DNA from: Myxocyprinus asiaticus
Taxonomy: Eukaryota > Chordata > Actinopteri > Cypriniformes > Catostomidae
Direction of reading: 5' to 3'
NCBI RefSeq assembly: GCF_019703515.2
Contig: NC_059382.1
Span: forward strand, 17,347,001-17,411,000
Length of the DNA: 64,000 nt
A program made the translations under genes and the position numbers. Under the pieces are notes generated by a model, which did not search any database, was not told the origin of the DNA, and worked only from the letters and a program-made list of their open reading frames with translations. Positions 12,619-56,000 of this stretch are shown piece by piece; the first letter of the stretch is position 1; each line of letters opens with the position of its first letter.

Positions 12619-12875
12619 GTGTGAAAATCCCAGGAGATCAGCAGTTACAGAAATGCTCAAACCAGCCCGTCTGGCACCAACAATCATCCATGCGATTATC
12701 TAATCAGCCAATCATGTGGCAGCAGTGCAGTGCAGGAGTCAGGAGCAGTTAATGTTCACATCAGAATGGGGGAAAAAAAATGTATCTCAGTAATTTTGAC
12801 CGTGACATGATTGTTGGTGTCAGATGGGATGGTTTGAGTATTTCTGTAACTGCTGATCTCGTGGGATTTTTACAC
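12619..12875. mobile_element. Short inverted-repeat element
   Basis: About 45 bp at 12619-12663 recur inverted at 12831-12875 with few mismatches, giving a 257-bp element with no open frame. The sequence is of a widely dispersed fish repeat type; the superfamily is not identified. From 12876 to 13703 I see no further feature except AT-rich DNA and the vps53 5' flank. Confidence 0.65.
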
Positions 12876-13703
12876 TTAACAGTCTCTATAATTTACTCAT
12901 AATGGTTTGAAAATACATAATTAACACATATGTATTTTCTCAGGAACTTTCTGAGTATTAATAATAGATGCACAACTTACATAATTTCTAGTACACCCAA
13001 ATGTCAATACCCATATCATACTGTTCATGTGTTGTACTTGCTATAGTTTACTTCATGTTGTTTCTTCATCAAGTAGCAATGCCAAATGCTAATCAATTCA
13101 ATCACTGAAACAGCAGTGCCACCTTATTTATGTGTACATGCATATGGGATCCTGACAATTCACCATTGTCACTCAGAAAAACAATGTCATATAGTAGTCT
13201 TTTGTATGAATATAGAACTAATTTCTCTTGTAATATACAAAGCAATATATATCCTGTGATAGTAAACTTTAACTTTAACTTTAAATAATTATAAAAAATA
13301 TGATTTATTGAAGCGCACAAAATGACACTATTACATACTTAGGGTCTCTAATGACCCTTTACACTTTTGGTGCTTAAGCCATTATAATATTATTATTATT
13401 ATTATTTGCAGTTTTGGCTTGTGTGAGAGTGTGTGTGTTACACTATTTATAAGAGAAACGTTGAGAAATACTAGAGATACTCCAAAAAATGAATGAGGTT
13501 AAAGGGGGTGGAATTAGGTCCTAAATGAACACTGGAAATTGAAAATGAATGATCCTTTTAGTCTGAGCGCTTGTGTTGAGTCTCCAGTACGACAGATGGC
13601 GCTAATAATCCATACTCACCCCGCGCGTAACATAAGTAAAGGAGTATTCACGTCAGAACAGGATACAGGGAAATAAAACAGGATTTTTATTTCACTGTTC
13701 ACA

Positions 13704-44909
<31,206 letters not shown>

Positions 44910-47188
44910 ATTCAGCATAAGCTTCATTCACATAAATGTACTAGTGTGAGTGTTCTCTGGCGTGCAACCTTCTGCATATTCTGCTGTTAAAACATCTTCA
45001 GAACATGTCTACACTTCGTTTCATCATGCTGAAAATGAGGTGTAAATAGTACTTCTATGTCTCCTCTTTGTATTTATATTGTCCTACAGATAATCAGTGT
45101 CCAGTCATGTTTTAACTTGAAAGTTTTCATGACTTTACTTAAGCCTTATGGTTCAAGTCTTTAAAATTCCTTAAACTGCAACATATTACGGGCATGAATG
45201 AGTCATGTTGCTGTTTCCCCGCCTTTTTGCTCCACTTTATAACACTAAAAAAAAAGTCTCTTACAGTGTGTCATTTACTTTGCACATTTCTCTGAAATAT
45301 GTTTGCACTTAAAGCAAAATAGAGGGCAGTGTGGCTCAGAGAAGTAACCTGCTGCTATTCTGGCACAAAGTCTGCTAGCCTAGGATTTCCAAATTAAAAT
45401 GATTTAAAGCCAATGCTTTCATAATTGTCCCCACTCTATAGCTGTAAATGACTGTGTGGAACTTGGCTTTTGCTTTGGGTAAAGGTGCCTGTGGAGTGGG
45501 AGACTCACTGGGCATGTGGGATGGGAATTCGCATATAACAAGGTCTCCAGGCTGGAGTTTCTGGAACTCAACAACAGAGGAACTCAAGGTTTCCTGTCTC
45601 CCACTGAAATGACAAATCAGTTCTTTTGCCATTTAAAATACTTTTCCAGGTTGGGGTGAATAGAAAGAAACGCACATTGTAGATGTTTTAACCTTGCAGG
45701 AGCTGTAAGGGAGAAATATTTACCTCTTGCTCTTTCCCAAGGTAGTGATATTTTCCCTGCGTACAATAACTATAGTTCAAAAAAATTATTGGAATGCAGA
45801 AATATTAGTGTTTGCATTCAGTGGGGATGCATTCTTTTCCTTTAAGTCAGGGGAGGGGAATGTCCGGCCTCAGGGCAGTATAAGGCCTGCAAGACCATTT
45901 TACCCGGCCCACGAGGCCATTCAAGAAATAATTTGAAAAGCAAAAAATGCCCTTGAATCCATTCATTGAAAAAAAAATAATAATAATTAAAAATCATTTT
46001 AAATAATAACAATACTATTTATTGTATAATTGAAAGACCTTTTTTACTTTTTCTTGGTGTGTGAGCACATAACAGAATGAGTACTTTAATTTCAACCCAC
46101 AATCAAAAATTGCAAGCAATTTTATGGCCCACAAATAATTTTGAAAATACTCAAATGGCCCTTAGTAAGAAAAAGTTTCCCTACCATTAAATCATTTACT
46201 TTAGGAAAGAAGTTTTTGTCAGGTGTTTGACATTTTTATTTAGTTTTTTTCCCCATAACATATTATGGAATTTATGTACTGTAGTCTTTGTTTCTTTTCT
46301 GCACATGGCTTTGTATTTGTTCACAGACCCCAACAGCAGTGCTTATCAAAGCCAAAACATGTATAATGAAGGTGAGGTTTTTAAGTGTTAAGAATGGGTT
46401 AATTAAATATTTTTGCTCTCATGGATTTATACTGTCGACTGCTTCTAATGTAATCATTACTGCTTTCTGATATCAATTATGATTTGATCATATCAAAATA
46501 TCTTTCTTTTTATAGTAAACTGCTTATATAAACTAAGAGCTTGTGAATAAAAATCTGTTGCATGTCTTGGCTTTGGGGTTGACAGATATTGTTCTTGTCA
46601 TTTGATTTCCACATCTGTCTGGTTTTAAACTTGACTTGATTATAAGCTTGATATTAAACTTGGACACTCTCTAAAGGGAGGGCCCCTTGACTTTCTCTAA
46701 TTGGCACTCCAATCAGCAGTGGGAGGCAGGTTTTAAAGGCGTTTCCCTTCTCGCAGTCGCATGTAAAACAATGAAAGTCTCTGAGAGTGGATGATTTTGA
46801 ATGCAGCCAGACTGGGTACAGTTGTATTGCTTTTCTAGATGAATTTGCTCAAAGGTGAAGTAAGGGAAATTTCCATTCTCCAACCACTTTTTATAAAGCC
46901 ATTTAAACAACAAACATTTGAAGTCAGTGAGCGGCTTCTTTAGATCTGCGTTTCAAAGTCTGAGGAGACGGGAGCGACGAGCCAGCGCCACGTAACGGAT
47001 TATCGACAATCATTTGTGGCATCGCACAGCTGTTTTTATTTTATACAAGTTACTCTGATCGCGGCTAGACCGGTTTCCCCGCAAGATCAACAAAGAAAGA
47101 TAAATTTGCATATAATTGTATTTAATTAGAATATTAGACGAACTTGTTGGACTAAAAAAAAAAAAATTATAATAATAATTAAAAAGCA
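44910..47188 (+). other. vps53 3' UTR and rflnb 5' flank
   Basis: No coding exon seen. The best polyadenylation hexamer for vps53 is AATAAA at 46546-46551. At 45850-46190 lies a probable dispersed repeat (GGCCC-rich words at both ends). A GC-richer patch at 46950-47070 is the likely rflnb promoter region. Confidence 0.5.
46546..46551 (+). terminator. Candidate polyadenylation signal for vps53
   Basis: AATAAA about 1.6 kb after the vps53 stop and about 640 bp before the rflnb start codon. Assigned by position only. Confidence 0.4.
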
Positions 47189-47996
47189 ATGGTGGGAAGG
47201 CTCAACTTGCAGAATGTGTCTGACGACGATCCGCTGGAAATGAATCTCAAAGCTGACCGACCGCTTGACAGTCCAGACTCCGGTCTGCCACCGAGTCCGA
47301 GCCCGAGCGTTTGGTTACTGCAGGGCACCGGGACTGGCACCCCGACTACTGAGGACGACAGCAGAGAGCCACCTGTGGTACGTCTGATAAACCTTCTTTA
47401 ATGTTTATTCAAACTGTGATGCACCTTTTTTACTTTGACTGTGCCTGAACCTTGTATTAATTCATGAATTTATGCATTTTTGTCATCACTGTCATGTCAG
47501 AGAGAAATGTCATGTGTTCATATTCTTTTGCGTGTAAATATGCCTGTTATTATCATTCAACTGTAACTGAATGCCATGTTGACTTTACTGCAGGTTTCTT
47601 TTAAAAGTGTTCCTCAATTGCATGCATTGTCTTATGGGGAAGGAATTGAGCTTGATCCTCTGCCATTAAAAGAAATAAGGTGAGATTTTACTGTAACCCT
47701 GCATTGAGTTGTTGGTAACACTTTACAATACGCTTATTCTACCTTTTAACATTAGTAAATGCATTAGGAATCATTAACTAACAATAAGCAAAATATTTTT
47801 ACAGCATTTACTAATCTTAATGTTAATTTATGAAAATACAACTGTTCATGTTAGTTAATAATGCATTAACTAATACAGTATTAACATGTCCACCTCAGTT
47901 TGGTATTCAAGGTGCAAAGAAACTATTTGAGTACCTTTTACTTGGTTACACCACATTAAATTTTGAAAGTCATTAAGTCTTTTTTTGTAGAAAATG

Positions 47997-48049
<53 letters not shown>

Positions 48050-48981
48050 TTATTATTATTTTTTTTAAATTTTTTTTTAATATTATTTAAACTTATGAAA
48101 CAAACATGGAGACCAAGATTATACAAACTTGACACGCATTTTAAAATAGATTTTTAATATTTTTATAATTTCTGACAACCTTATTTGTCAATGATCCATA
48201 TAAACTTTTTACGTTTTAAAAATGTATACATTGAAATAAACATTAACCAAGTGTTGTAAAATAACTATTTATTGTTAGTTCATGTTAACTCATTTTGTTA
48301 ACTAGAAGAAAGCCTTTATTATTGTCACACATCATACATTTTTCATATATACAGTGAAATTTCTTTGTTTTCACATATCCCAGCTAAGCTGGGGTCAGAG
48401 TGCAGGGTCAGCCATGATACGGCGCCCCTGGAGCAGACAGCATCAAGGGCCTTGCTCAAGGGCGCAACAGTGGCATCTTGGCAGTGTTGGGGCTTGAACC
48501 CCCGACCTTCTGGCCAGAGCTTTTAACCGCTGAGCCACCACTGCCCCTAACTAATGTTAATTCAACTGTATTGTAAAGTGCTACCGATTTGTTTACAAGT
48601 ATTGTTTGCTTTAAATATGTGCTCAATTCAAATGAGGCAGTAACAAGTTACACGTGTTGTTACAGATACACATCATCAGTGCGTTATGATTCAGATCGGC
48701 ACTTCATCCAGGATGTGACCTTGCAGCCCAAGGGTTTGGGACTGAAGATGTGCAGCCAGACAGTCTTGGCCTTGCCTCAGAGCACCTGGAGACATTACAA
48801 GACCCAGCTGGAGTTCCAGCCCCGTCAACGGGTGCAGCGCTACCAGAGCACCACCATAGTGTACCCCAAATACACCCGGACCTTCTACACTACCCAGCTC
48901 AATTATGATGGCCACAAGCTGACCAAGCGCTTCTTCTCTACTGTAGAACTACAGGCATCTGACTGTAGGAGTGGTCTTTGA
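47189..48981 (+). CDS. rflnb: Refilin B (FAM101B), complete in three exons
   Basis: Refilins bind filamins and help turn filamin A into an actin bundler, including in perinuclear actin networks. Coding exons are 47189-47377, 47594-47679 and 48666-48981, joining in phase to 196 aa; human refilin B is about 214 aa. The N-terminus MVGRLNLQNVSDDDPLEMNL and the LDSPDSGLPPSPSPS motif are refilin hallmarks, as are SYGEGIELDPLPLKE in exon 2 and RYDSDRHFIQDV, TTIVYPKYTRTFYTTQLNY and KRFFSTVELQA in exon 3. The B type is chosen over the A type (rflna) mainly because of its place next to vps53. Intron 2 carries a split MITE, a (TA)n run and a nested insertion. A polyadenylation hexamer is at 50319-50324. 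Confidence 0.93.
47999..48044. repeat. (TA)n microsatellite
   Basis: About 22 TA units, followed by (TTA)n and a T-rich run. Confidence 0.9.
48305..48547. mobile_element. Nested dispersed repeat with 6-bp target duplication
   Basis: A 243-bp insertion splits the MITE and is flanked by TAACTA at 48299-48304 and 48548-48553. Its right half (CTTGAACCCCCGACCTTCTG and GCTGAGCCACCACTGCCCC) is a repeat frequent in cyprinids and catfishes; its B-box-like wording suggests tRNA-related ancestry, which is not proven. Confidence 0.65.
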
Positions 48982-50796
48982 AAGACAGACAGGCATCTGT
49001 GCCTAACATTTCGCCCATACTAATTATAAACCACTGCCTGCAGTCATTGTGAGTCCCAAGAGTAAAAAAGGGAAACTCAGACATAAATTGTTGCCAGTTG
49101 GAACAAGGTTCCCAAGACTGATGGTTTTGTAGCAAGTTCATTTTAATTTAGAGAAGAGTAAGCAACTGTGTTGCTTTGTTTTTAAGGGCTGGTTAAGTTG
49201 AGCATATGGAGGTTTGGATGGTTTCTTCGACCACTGTGGTGGTATACAGTGGTTGATTTTACAATGATGGGTTTCATTGTATGTAGAAGTGTGGTTGGTT
49301 GCTTAATGGTGAGATTCAAGTTTCAGATTTTCTGCTCTGATCTTGGACTATGCAGGGGCATAGATTCCAGGGGGAATAATCAAAACAAGTACAACCCCCC
49401 CCCTATTTATACCATGATTGATGGAAACAAGTAAATGCTTAACACTGCAACCCCTCAATGTTCAAGCCAAATCTACGCCCTTGTTTGAATGGTTAGATTT
49501 AGTGTTCAGGTAGGACACATTGTTGGCCATAGAGCTAGACAGGATTTACTCTTCAGGGCAAACTGTTTTGCCCCATCATGAATTCAGTGGTAGTGTAATA
49601 AAAATGCATTTTAGTGTTTGGGTTACTTTTGGGTTACTAAAGCAAAGCTTCCAGAATTATCTATCACAAAATTCTATGTAACTGGTTCACATCTCACCTG
49701 AGACCAAGAAGGGAAGGTTCACTTGTATTAGGGTCTGTAAAGGGTTTTCTGAAGAAACTGGGTATTTGGGTGTGTTTCCACAAGGATAATTATATGTTTA
49801 TCTGAGTAGAACATCTTAAACTCCACCATTGACATCTGAAACAGACAGGTCTGTGTATTTTTTTATTTTTTATTTTACTACTGTAAAACTCCATGGGGAT
49901 AAAAGCCACACTTTTTTGCATTTTCTTTATTTTATTTAAAAGTTTGCTAACTTCCACAGCTCTACTTGGGTTTTAGTAAGTTGTAAAGTTTTTCTTGGTA
50001 TAATTACTCATGAAGGAAAAATGAGAAGTGGGGTCAGTGTTTGAAAAGACTTCTGCCTGTTACTGCAGACTGAAGTATTTGTAGACAGATAAGTGAAATA
50101 TATTGAGCAGATCGGTCTAAATATCTGTTTATATTAGAGGCACTTTTATGGTGTATTTATTTCATTTTATTCTCGTTTTAATTGTCTTTTATTCTTTATC
50201 GCACAGTCATTGATTGAGGGAGAGGGATGAACATGTTGCTTGTTCCAGTATCTGTGCTGTCAATTTGTGCTAACTTTAAAGTTTAAATTGTTATGCTAAG
50301 ACAGTAATTTACTGTTAAAATAAAAAAAAATCATTTTTGTAAAGTGACATGGATTTTTTTAAATGTGCTTTGCCATGTACGTTTACAATGCTCTGTACAA
50401 ATACTCTTTGTTCTTGAGAGCCCCCTAAAGGTGTGAGTGAGTACTACTGGAGACTAGATAAAGTAGGCCAGTAGTTCATTTTTGAACTACTTGACCCCCT
50501 TTCAACCTAGAACCGCCCCCCACCACCACCCCCTACAGGGTGCGCCCCACACTTTGAGAACCACTGAAGTAGACTATATAACCTGGCCTGATCCAGCCTA
50601 TAAAACAATATGGGAGCAATAATTTATAAAATTTAAACAGCCTTGGTATAAAACATACCTTTGTATTAAACAAGCATTTATTTTTGAAGTTTCATTTATA
50701 CAAGTACTATTTGGACTGTAATATGCTATTATTGTTATTTGGAACCAAATTTCCAAGTGGTATATTCTGTTATTGTTGTGGCCAAATGATTCAACT
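48982..50796. other. rflnb 3' UTR and convergent liat1 3' region
   Basis: No coding exon seen. AATAAA for rflnb lies at 50319-50324. For liat1, TTTATT on the plus strand at 50677-50682 gives a minus-strand AATAAA about 115 bp past its stop, so the two genes are tail to tail. At 50460-50575 a short degenerate repeat of hAT-MITE appearance (tttgagaaccact) is present. Confidence 0.5.
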
Positions 50797-52096
50797 TCAC
50801 TGGATGTTAATGGCGGCCAAGCTCTTGATGAGGTTTTCTTGGGCGGCCAGATAGCGTTTCCTCCTGTTGGCTTTATAATTCTCAATCCTCTTTTCCTCTG
50901 CCATAGGGTCGGCCAGCACTCCCACCCACCTCAAACTCTCATGGTTGATTGATGCTGGCTTTCTTTTTGTTTGACTGGATCTATCTGCTACAGATAATGA
51001 CATCTTTTTGTATTTGGTACCCTCCTTTTGGCATTTTTTGGTCATCTCCTGGGGGCATCCAGGCCAGTTCTTCATATTGCTCATAGTCACAGGTGTTGCT
51101 TTAGTCTCTGCTGAGAGGCTCTTATACATTTCATCTGTGTGGCTTTCATCTGGTGTTGCCTTCAGTTGACATATCTTAAGGGTTAATTCTCTTGTGGTAC
51201 CTGAGTACGTTACATCATTATAAAGAGGGTTGTAATTTGGGTCACACCTGCTAGGGGAAACAACAACAACAACAAAAAACATTTTAACCAGCCTCAGCTG
51301 GTTTCCTGGTCACATTGGTCTGTTTGTTGGTTTTAGAGGGGCTTTTGACATTTTTCAGCTGGTCAGGCTGTGAGATCAGCTACATCTACTGAAGACCTGC
51401 TTGGCCAGGCAGGGAGATCAATTTAAGACCAGCAATTCATCTTTAGGGTTGTTTAAAGGAATAGTTCACTCAAAAAATGAAAATTCTCTCATCTACTCAT
51501 GCTCAAGCCATCCTAGATGTGTATGTCTTTCTTTAAAAAAAAAAATAATCCAAGTGAATGGTGACCAAAACTTTGAAGCTCCAAAAAGCACATAAAGGCA
51601 GCATTTCCATGTTTTCTGAAGCGATCTAATCAGCTTTGCATGAGAACAGACCAAAATATCACTCCTTTTTCACTATAAATCTTGACATAAGCAAGATCTT
51701 TGAGAAAAATGATTTCAAGCTTGATTACACTTCCTAGTGCCATCAAGTGCTCTGCGCATATGCCAATCATTAGGTAGTTTAAGTCATGCTGGAAGTAATG
51801 ATCGTGCCTAGAGACTGCATGTCCAGAGAAAAAAAAGAAAAGAGTTAAATATTTTAGTTTATTCTCACCCAAAACCGACTGCATCACTTCAGAAGACTTT
51901 AATTACACCACTTGGGTCGTATGGATTACTTTTATGCTGCCTTTATTTGCTTTTTGGAACTTTAAAGTTCTGGTCACCATTCACATGCATTGCATGGATC
52001 TACAGAGCTGAGATATTCTTAAAAAAAACTTTGTGTTTTGCAGAAAAGAGAAAGTCATACACATCTGGGATTATTTTGGGGTGACAACTCCTTAAA

Positions 52097-52129
<33 letters not shown>

Positions 52130-52376
52130 TATAGCAGGGATTCTCTCTAAGATTAATCTTTGTAAGGATGCTATAACTAGTGGGTAAGGGGCTACTGTAT
52201 TGAAATTAAAACTACACTGCATTCTGAATGTATTCTTTCAGATTAAAGTACTCACCGGTATAAAAAGAATATGAAAGTGGTGGTCGGATTAGACGTCTTG
52301 TTGTGACTGATCCACAGTTGCTTTTCTCGGTAGTCTTTTTCTTTTTCGTAATAACTTTGGACGTATTCATAGTCAT
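50797..52376 (-). CDS. liat1: LIAT1-like protein (ligand of ATE1)
   Basis: LIAT1 (human C17orf97) binds arginyl-tRNA-protein transferase ATE1 and stimulates arginylation. The minus strand has a main exon at 51247-50797, from CDPNYNPLYNDVTYSGTTREL to a Lys/Thr-rich middle and the conserved C-terminal block SLRWVGVLADPMAEEKRIENYKANRRKRYL, then TGA; this block is the family signature. A likely first exon starts at ATG 52376 (MTMNTSKVITKKKKTTEK, a lysine-rich stretch as in LIAT1). Its best donor, gtgag at 52255, leaves phase 1, whereas the main exon needs phase 2. A weaker donor, gtactt at 52251, restores the frame, or a small exon is missed. The neighbour rflnb is shared with human 17p13.3. Confidence 0.75.
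51452..52096. mobile_element. Palindromic MITE in liat1 intron
   Basis: Starts AAAGGAATAGTTCACTCAAA and ends near ATTATTTTGGGGTGACAACTCC. Inner words pair as well (AAAAGCACATAAAGGCAGCA with the inverse GCTGCCTTTATTTGCTTTT). Same wider family as 53558-54291. Confidence 0.75.
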
Positions 52377-52716
52377 TGTTTACTAATTAAAGCGCAAAAA
52401 TTACGTTAAACACTTACACAACGGCCACAACTTCTTCATGTTTACATTATATTTGAGATACCATGGTAACATCCCAGATATGGTAAAATAAATAAATAAA
52501 TAATAAAGCATTGTCGATGCTTTTATGATTTTATTGTGGCACAGAATAGTTTATTTTACTATTATTTTATAATACTATAATTTTTTTATTTATTTTTTTA
52601 AGTAGTAGGACATTTAAATATACATGTTCCGGTATTATTCAGAATATGTAAGTAGTTTAATTTGCTTGCTCATCCACAAATTATTTCGGTAGCGTTTGAC
52701 AGTGACACCAAATAAG

Positions 52717-52887
52717 CCAATCAGAATTTTTTTTTTTTTATAAAAGACCTTAAAGTAGGCGACAGAGGGATGGGGCATTATCCAATCAGATACACTTGTT
52801 GCAAAAATATTGACGGAGGCGGGCCATGGGAGGGGTATTAACCAATCAGACACATTTTCAGCAAAGCTTTTGTAGGGGGCGGGGCGT
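52717..52887. promoter_or_regulatory. Probable bidirectional liat1/exo5 promoter with three CCAAT boxes and a GC box
   Basis: Identical CCAATCAG octamers lie at 52717-52724, 52782-52789 and 52842-52849, each in a similar 60-65-bp context (GGCATTATCCAATCAGATACA; GGTATTAACCAATCAGACACA), followed by GGGGGCGGGGC near 52876-52886. CCAAT boxes bind NF-Y and GC boxes bind Sp1-type factors. No TATA box is evident. The block lies between the start codons of liat1 (52376, minus) and exo5 (53066, plus). Confidence 0.6.
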
Positions 52888-53065
52888 TGGTGTTACGTGT
52901 TCGAGGCGAGCCTGTTCCCGGAAAATATTACGAAAGTTGTAAACATCGAAATAGCTGATACACTATAATCATGCACGTCACAGCAGCAGTCCCTGAAACA
53001 CGGGTGCAAAGATAAGAATGGGTTGAGAGTGTTTCTGGTGAATTACGAGGAAATGTTTAGAATAG

Positions 53066-56000
53066 ATGGATGCCACAGGGTCTACAGAGCAACATCTCGA
53101 TGACTGGGATGACATTAGCGACTCAGAATTCCTCAACATCCCGTCTGAGGAAATAAACTGTGGTAAGACTTTGTGTTATTTAGCATTTTTGTAATTATGT
53201 GGAAAAATACTCGGGTCTGTCTCCTGATTGTGGTTTTTGTTATGATTGTGGTTACACCATTTATTTCTGGACAGAGGGTGGCGCTAATGCTTTGTTTTTT
53301 TTTTGTCTTATTTATGTGTTACAGTCATCAATATGCTAAGTTGCTGTTATCTGTAAGCTGCCAAATAATATTTTGGCCATCCACAGATAGGCAAAGATGT
53401 AGCTTGTTTATTGTTGTTAAGATTGCACATGTAAACAATATTTTTTTCTGTTTTTTTGGAGATTACCAGCAGGCTCTTATTAGTGAAACTGATGCTGTCT
53501 GTTCAGTGGCCTTTGAAAGCCCCAGTGTGTCCTCCCCATCAGTGCACAAGTAAGTCCTTAAAGGGATAGTTCACCCAAAAATGAAAATTCTTTCATAATT
53601 TACTCACTCTCATGCCATTCCAGATGTGTATCACTTTCTTTCATCTGCTGAACTCAAATGAAGATTTTTAGAAGAATATCTCAGCTCTTTTGGTCCATAC
53701 AATGCAGGTGAATGGGTGCCAAAATTTTGAAGCTCCACAAATCACATAAATTCAGCATAAAAGTAATCCATATGACTCCAGTGGTTAAATCAATGATTTC
53801 AGAAGTAATATGATAGGTGTGGGTGAGAAACCGGTCAATATTTAAGTCCTTTTGTACTATAAATTCTCCTCCCTGCTCAGTCAGCCTCCACTTTATTTAT
53901 CACTTTCACATTCTTCTTCTTGTGTTTTTGGTGATTCACATTCTTCATACATATCGCCCCCTACTGGGCAGGGAGAAGAATTTCTTGCAAAAAAAAAAAA
54001 AAAAAAGGACTTAAATATTGATCTGTTTCTCACCCACACCTATCATATCGCTTCTGAAAATATGGATTAAAACAGTGGAGTCATATGGATTACTTTTACG
54101 ATGGCTTTATGTGCTTATTGGAGCATTAACATTTTGGCACCCATTCACTTGCATTGTATGGACCTACAGAGCTGAAATACTCTTAAAAATCATTTGTGTT
54201 CTGCAGAAGAAAGAAAGTCAAACACATCTGGGATGCCATGAGGGTGAGTAAATGAAAGATTTTCATTTTTGGGTGAACTGTCACTTTAAAAACCTGTAGC
54301 CCAGTATTGTTGTTCTGTCAAACACGATAACATTGTTGTTTCATGATCACAATCTTTCATTACTTTTGTCATGCAACGTGACGTTCTGTTGGTTCTATCT
54401 TAGCCACACTGAAGAATCTACGGAGCATGGAAATGTACAAACGGATGAGGTGAGGGGTTTAAAGAGAAAGAATCTCCACGAAAACAGCTTCAGTCCGATG
54501 CAGAGCTTTCTGAAGCGACATCTAAGTGTGACCCTGCTGTGCGACCAGTCGTGGTGTGAGATGAAGACTGTTTACAGTCTCTTGAAACCACATGTCAAGA
54601 GAAAGGACATGCGGCGGGCTGAGGTGCAGATGGGAAGGCAAATTCATTTATCAAGAGGTGCAGATTGATGTTAACAATACAACACATTTTCCCCTTCATT
54701 GTGGTGGATAGTGCAACATAAAGTATTGTGCAGATTCACTAATCCACTCTTTACTGTGTGCCTTCCATCTCTTCAGAACTGGAGATACAGGACCATGTCC
54801 CTGTAGAAATCCAGACCAGAGAGGATGCAGAAGCTGTCAAACTTCTCAACATGTTGCACATGATTCCACTGTTAGAAGCAGGTGTGTTGGAATAGCGTAA
54901 AGGGATAATTCACCCCAAAATGAGAACTGTCCTCAATTACTCACCCATGTTCTTCCAGAACTATATGTCTTTTTCCTCTTTTGTTAAAATTATCCCTTCA
55001 AGTGTTGTTTTGGTACTCAAAATGAGCTATAACATTCTTCTTGGCCTGTTTTTGTGCAATAATGTGTAATAATTACACAACAATAATAGCCTTTTGTTTT
55101 TTGTGTTTCAGGAGAATGTGTGCGAGAGTTCACTGTGTTTGGTTTACAGGAAGGTGTTTTTATCATGGGGGTCATTGATGAGTTGAGGTATAACCAGAAG
55201 GGGGAGCTGGTCCTAAATGAGCTTAAGACTCGCAAACAGAACTCAATGCCTAGTTATGCCCAAGATAAGGTCAACTGCTTGCAGGTGAGTTGGAGTTATT
55301 TATTACAGGTTCAGCCTTTGTCCTTGCTGTTACCAGCAGTTGATAACTGGACTGTTTTTTGTTTTTGTTTTTGTGAAGGACTACCTCTCTTTGTTCTCAA
55401 TGGACAAGCTTAACAATGTTTGAGTTTAACATTTAGTTTTAATTTCCTAAACCTTTCCAAAAAACATCTAAGATCTTCATATCTGTTCTGTGCCCTCTAT
55501 GCCGATACTTCAGTTTGTGTTATTGAGTGACTTTATTACCCTAAAATTTGGAAAACAGTGATAATATAGAATGAGTAGATGTGTCCAAGCTTTTGACTGA
55601 GAGCATACATATCTGTTATTCAGGTGGGGCTATATAAATTACTCTTTGATGGACTGGTCAGAGGGGAAATGAAGAAAGACCACATTCTAAATCACCTTAA
55701 ACTGCGCTCAGGTCAAGCGCTTGGAGCCGGAGTGCAGGCCTATGTGCAAAGTACTGGGGTTCAGATTGCCACTTTTGGGGAGCTGGTGGATGCCCTTCTA
55801 ATAGCTGTGTCTTGTTCTGATCTCCCATGCATTGACCTGCTTCAGATTGAATACTATCACCAAAGCTCTAGGGGACCTATTGGGACCAGAGTCGCTCCGT
55901 TTGATGAAGCCCAACTACGGGCAGAGCTTCAGGGTTATCTGGCCTACTGGACAGGCCAGAGGGAGCCCAGAGGGGTGGACATAGAGGATGCCTGGAAATG

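Larger units (their letters stand above)
47715..48595. mobile_element. Split palindromic MITE in rflnb intron 2
   Basis: The left half (47715-47880, GGTAACACTTTACAATA...) and the right half (48240-48595, ending TATTGTAAAGTGCTACC) are inverted relative to one another, as in the element at 11944-12278. Between and within them lie a (TA)n run at 47999-48044 and the insertion at 48305-48547. Confidence 0.7.

Noticed and set aside
45375..45632. 85-codon minus-strand frame after vps53
   Set aside because: The composition is plausible, but it lies in the vps53 3' region, matches no family I know, and lacks splice or promoter support.
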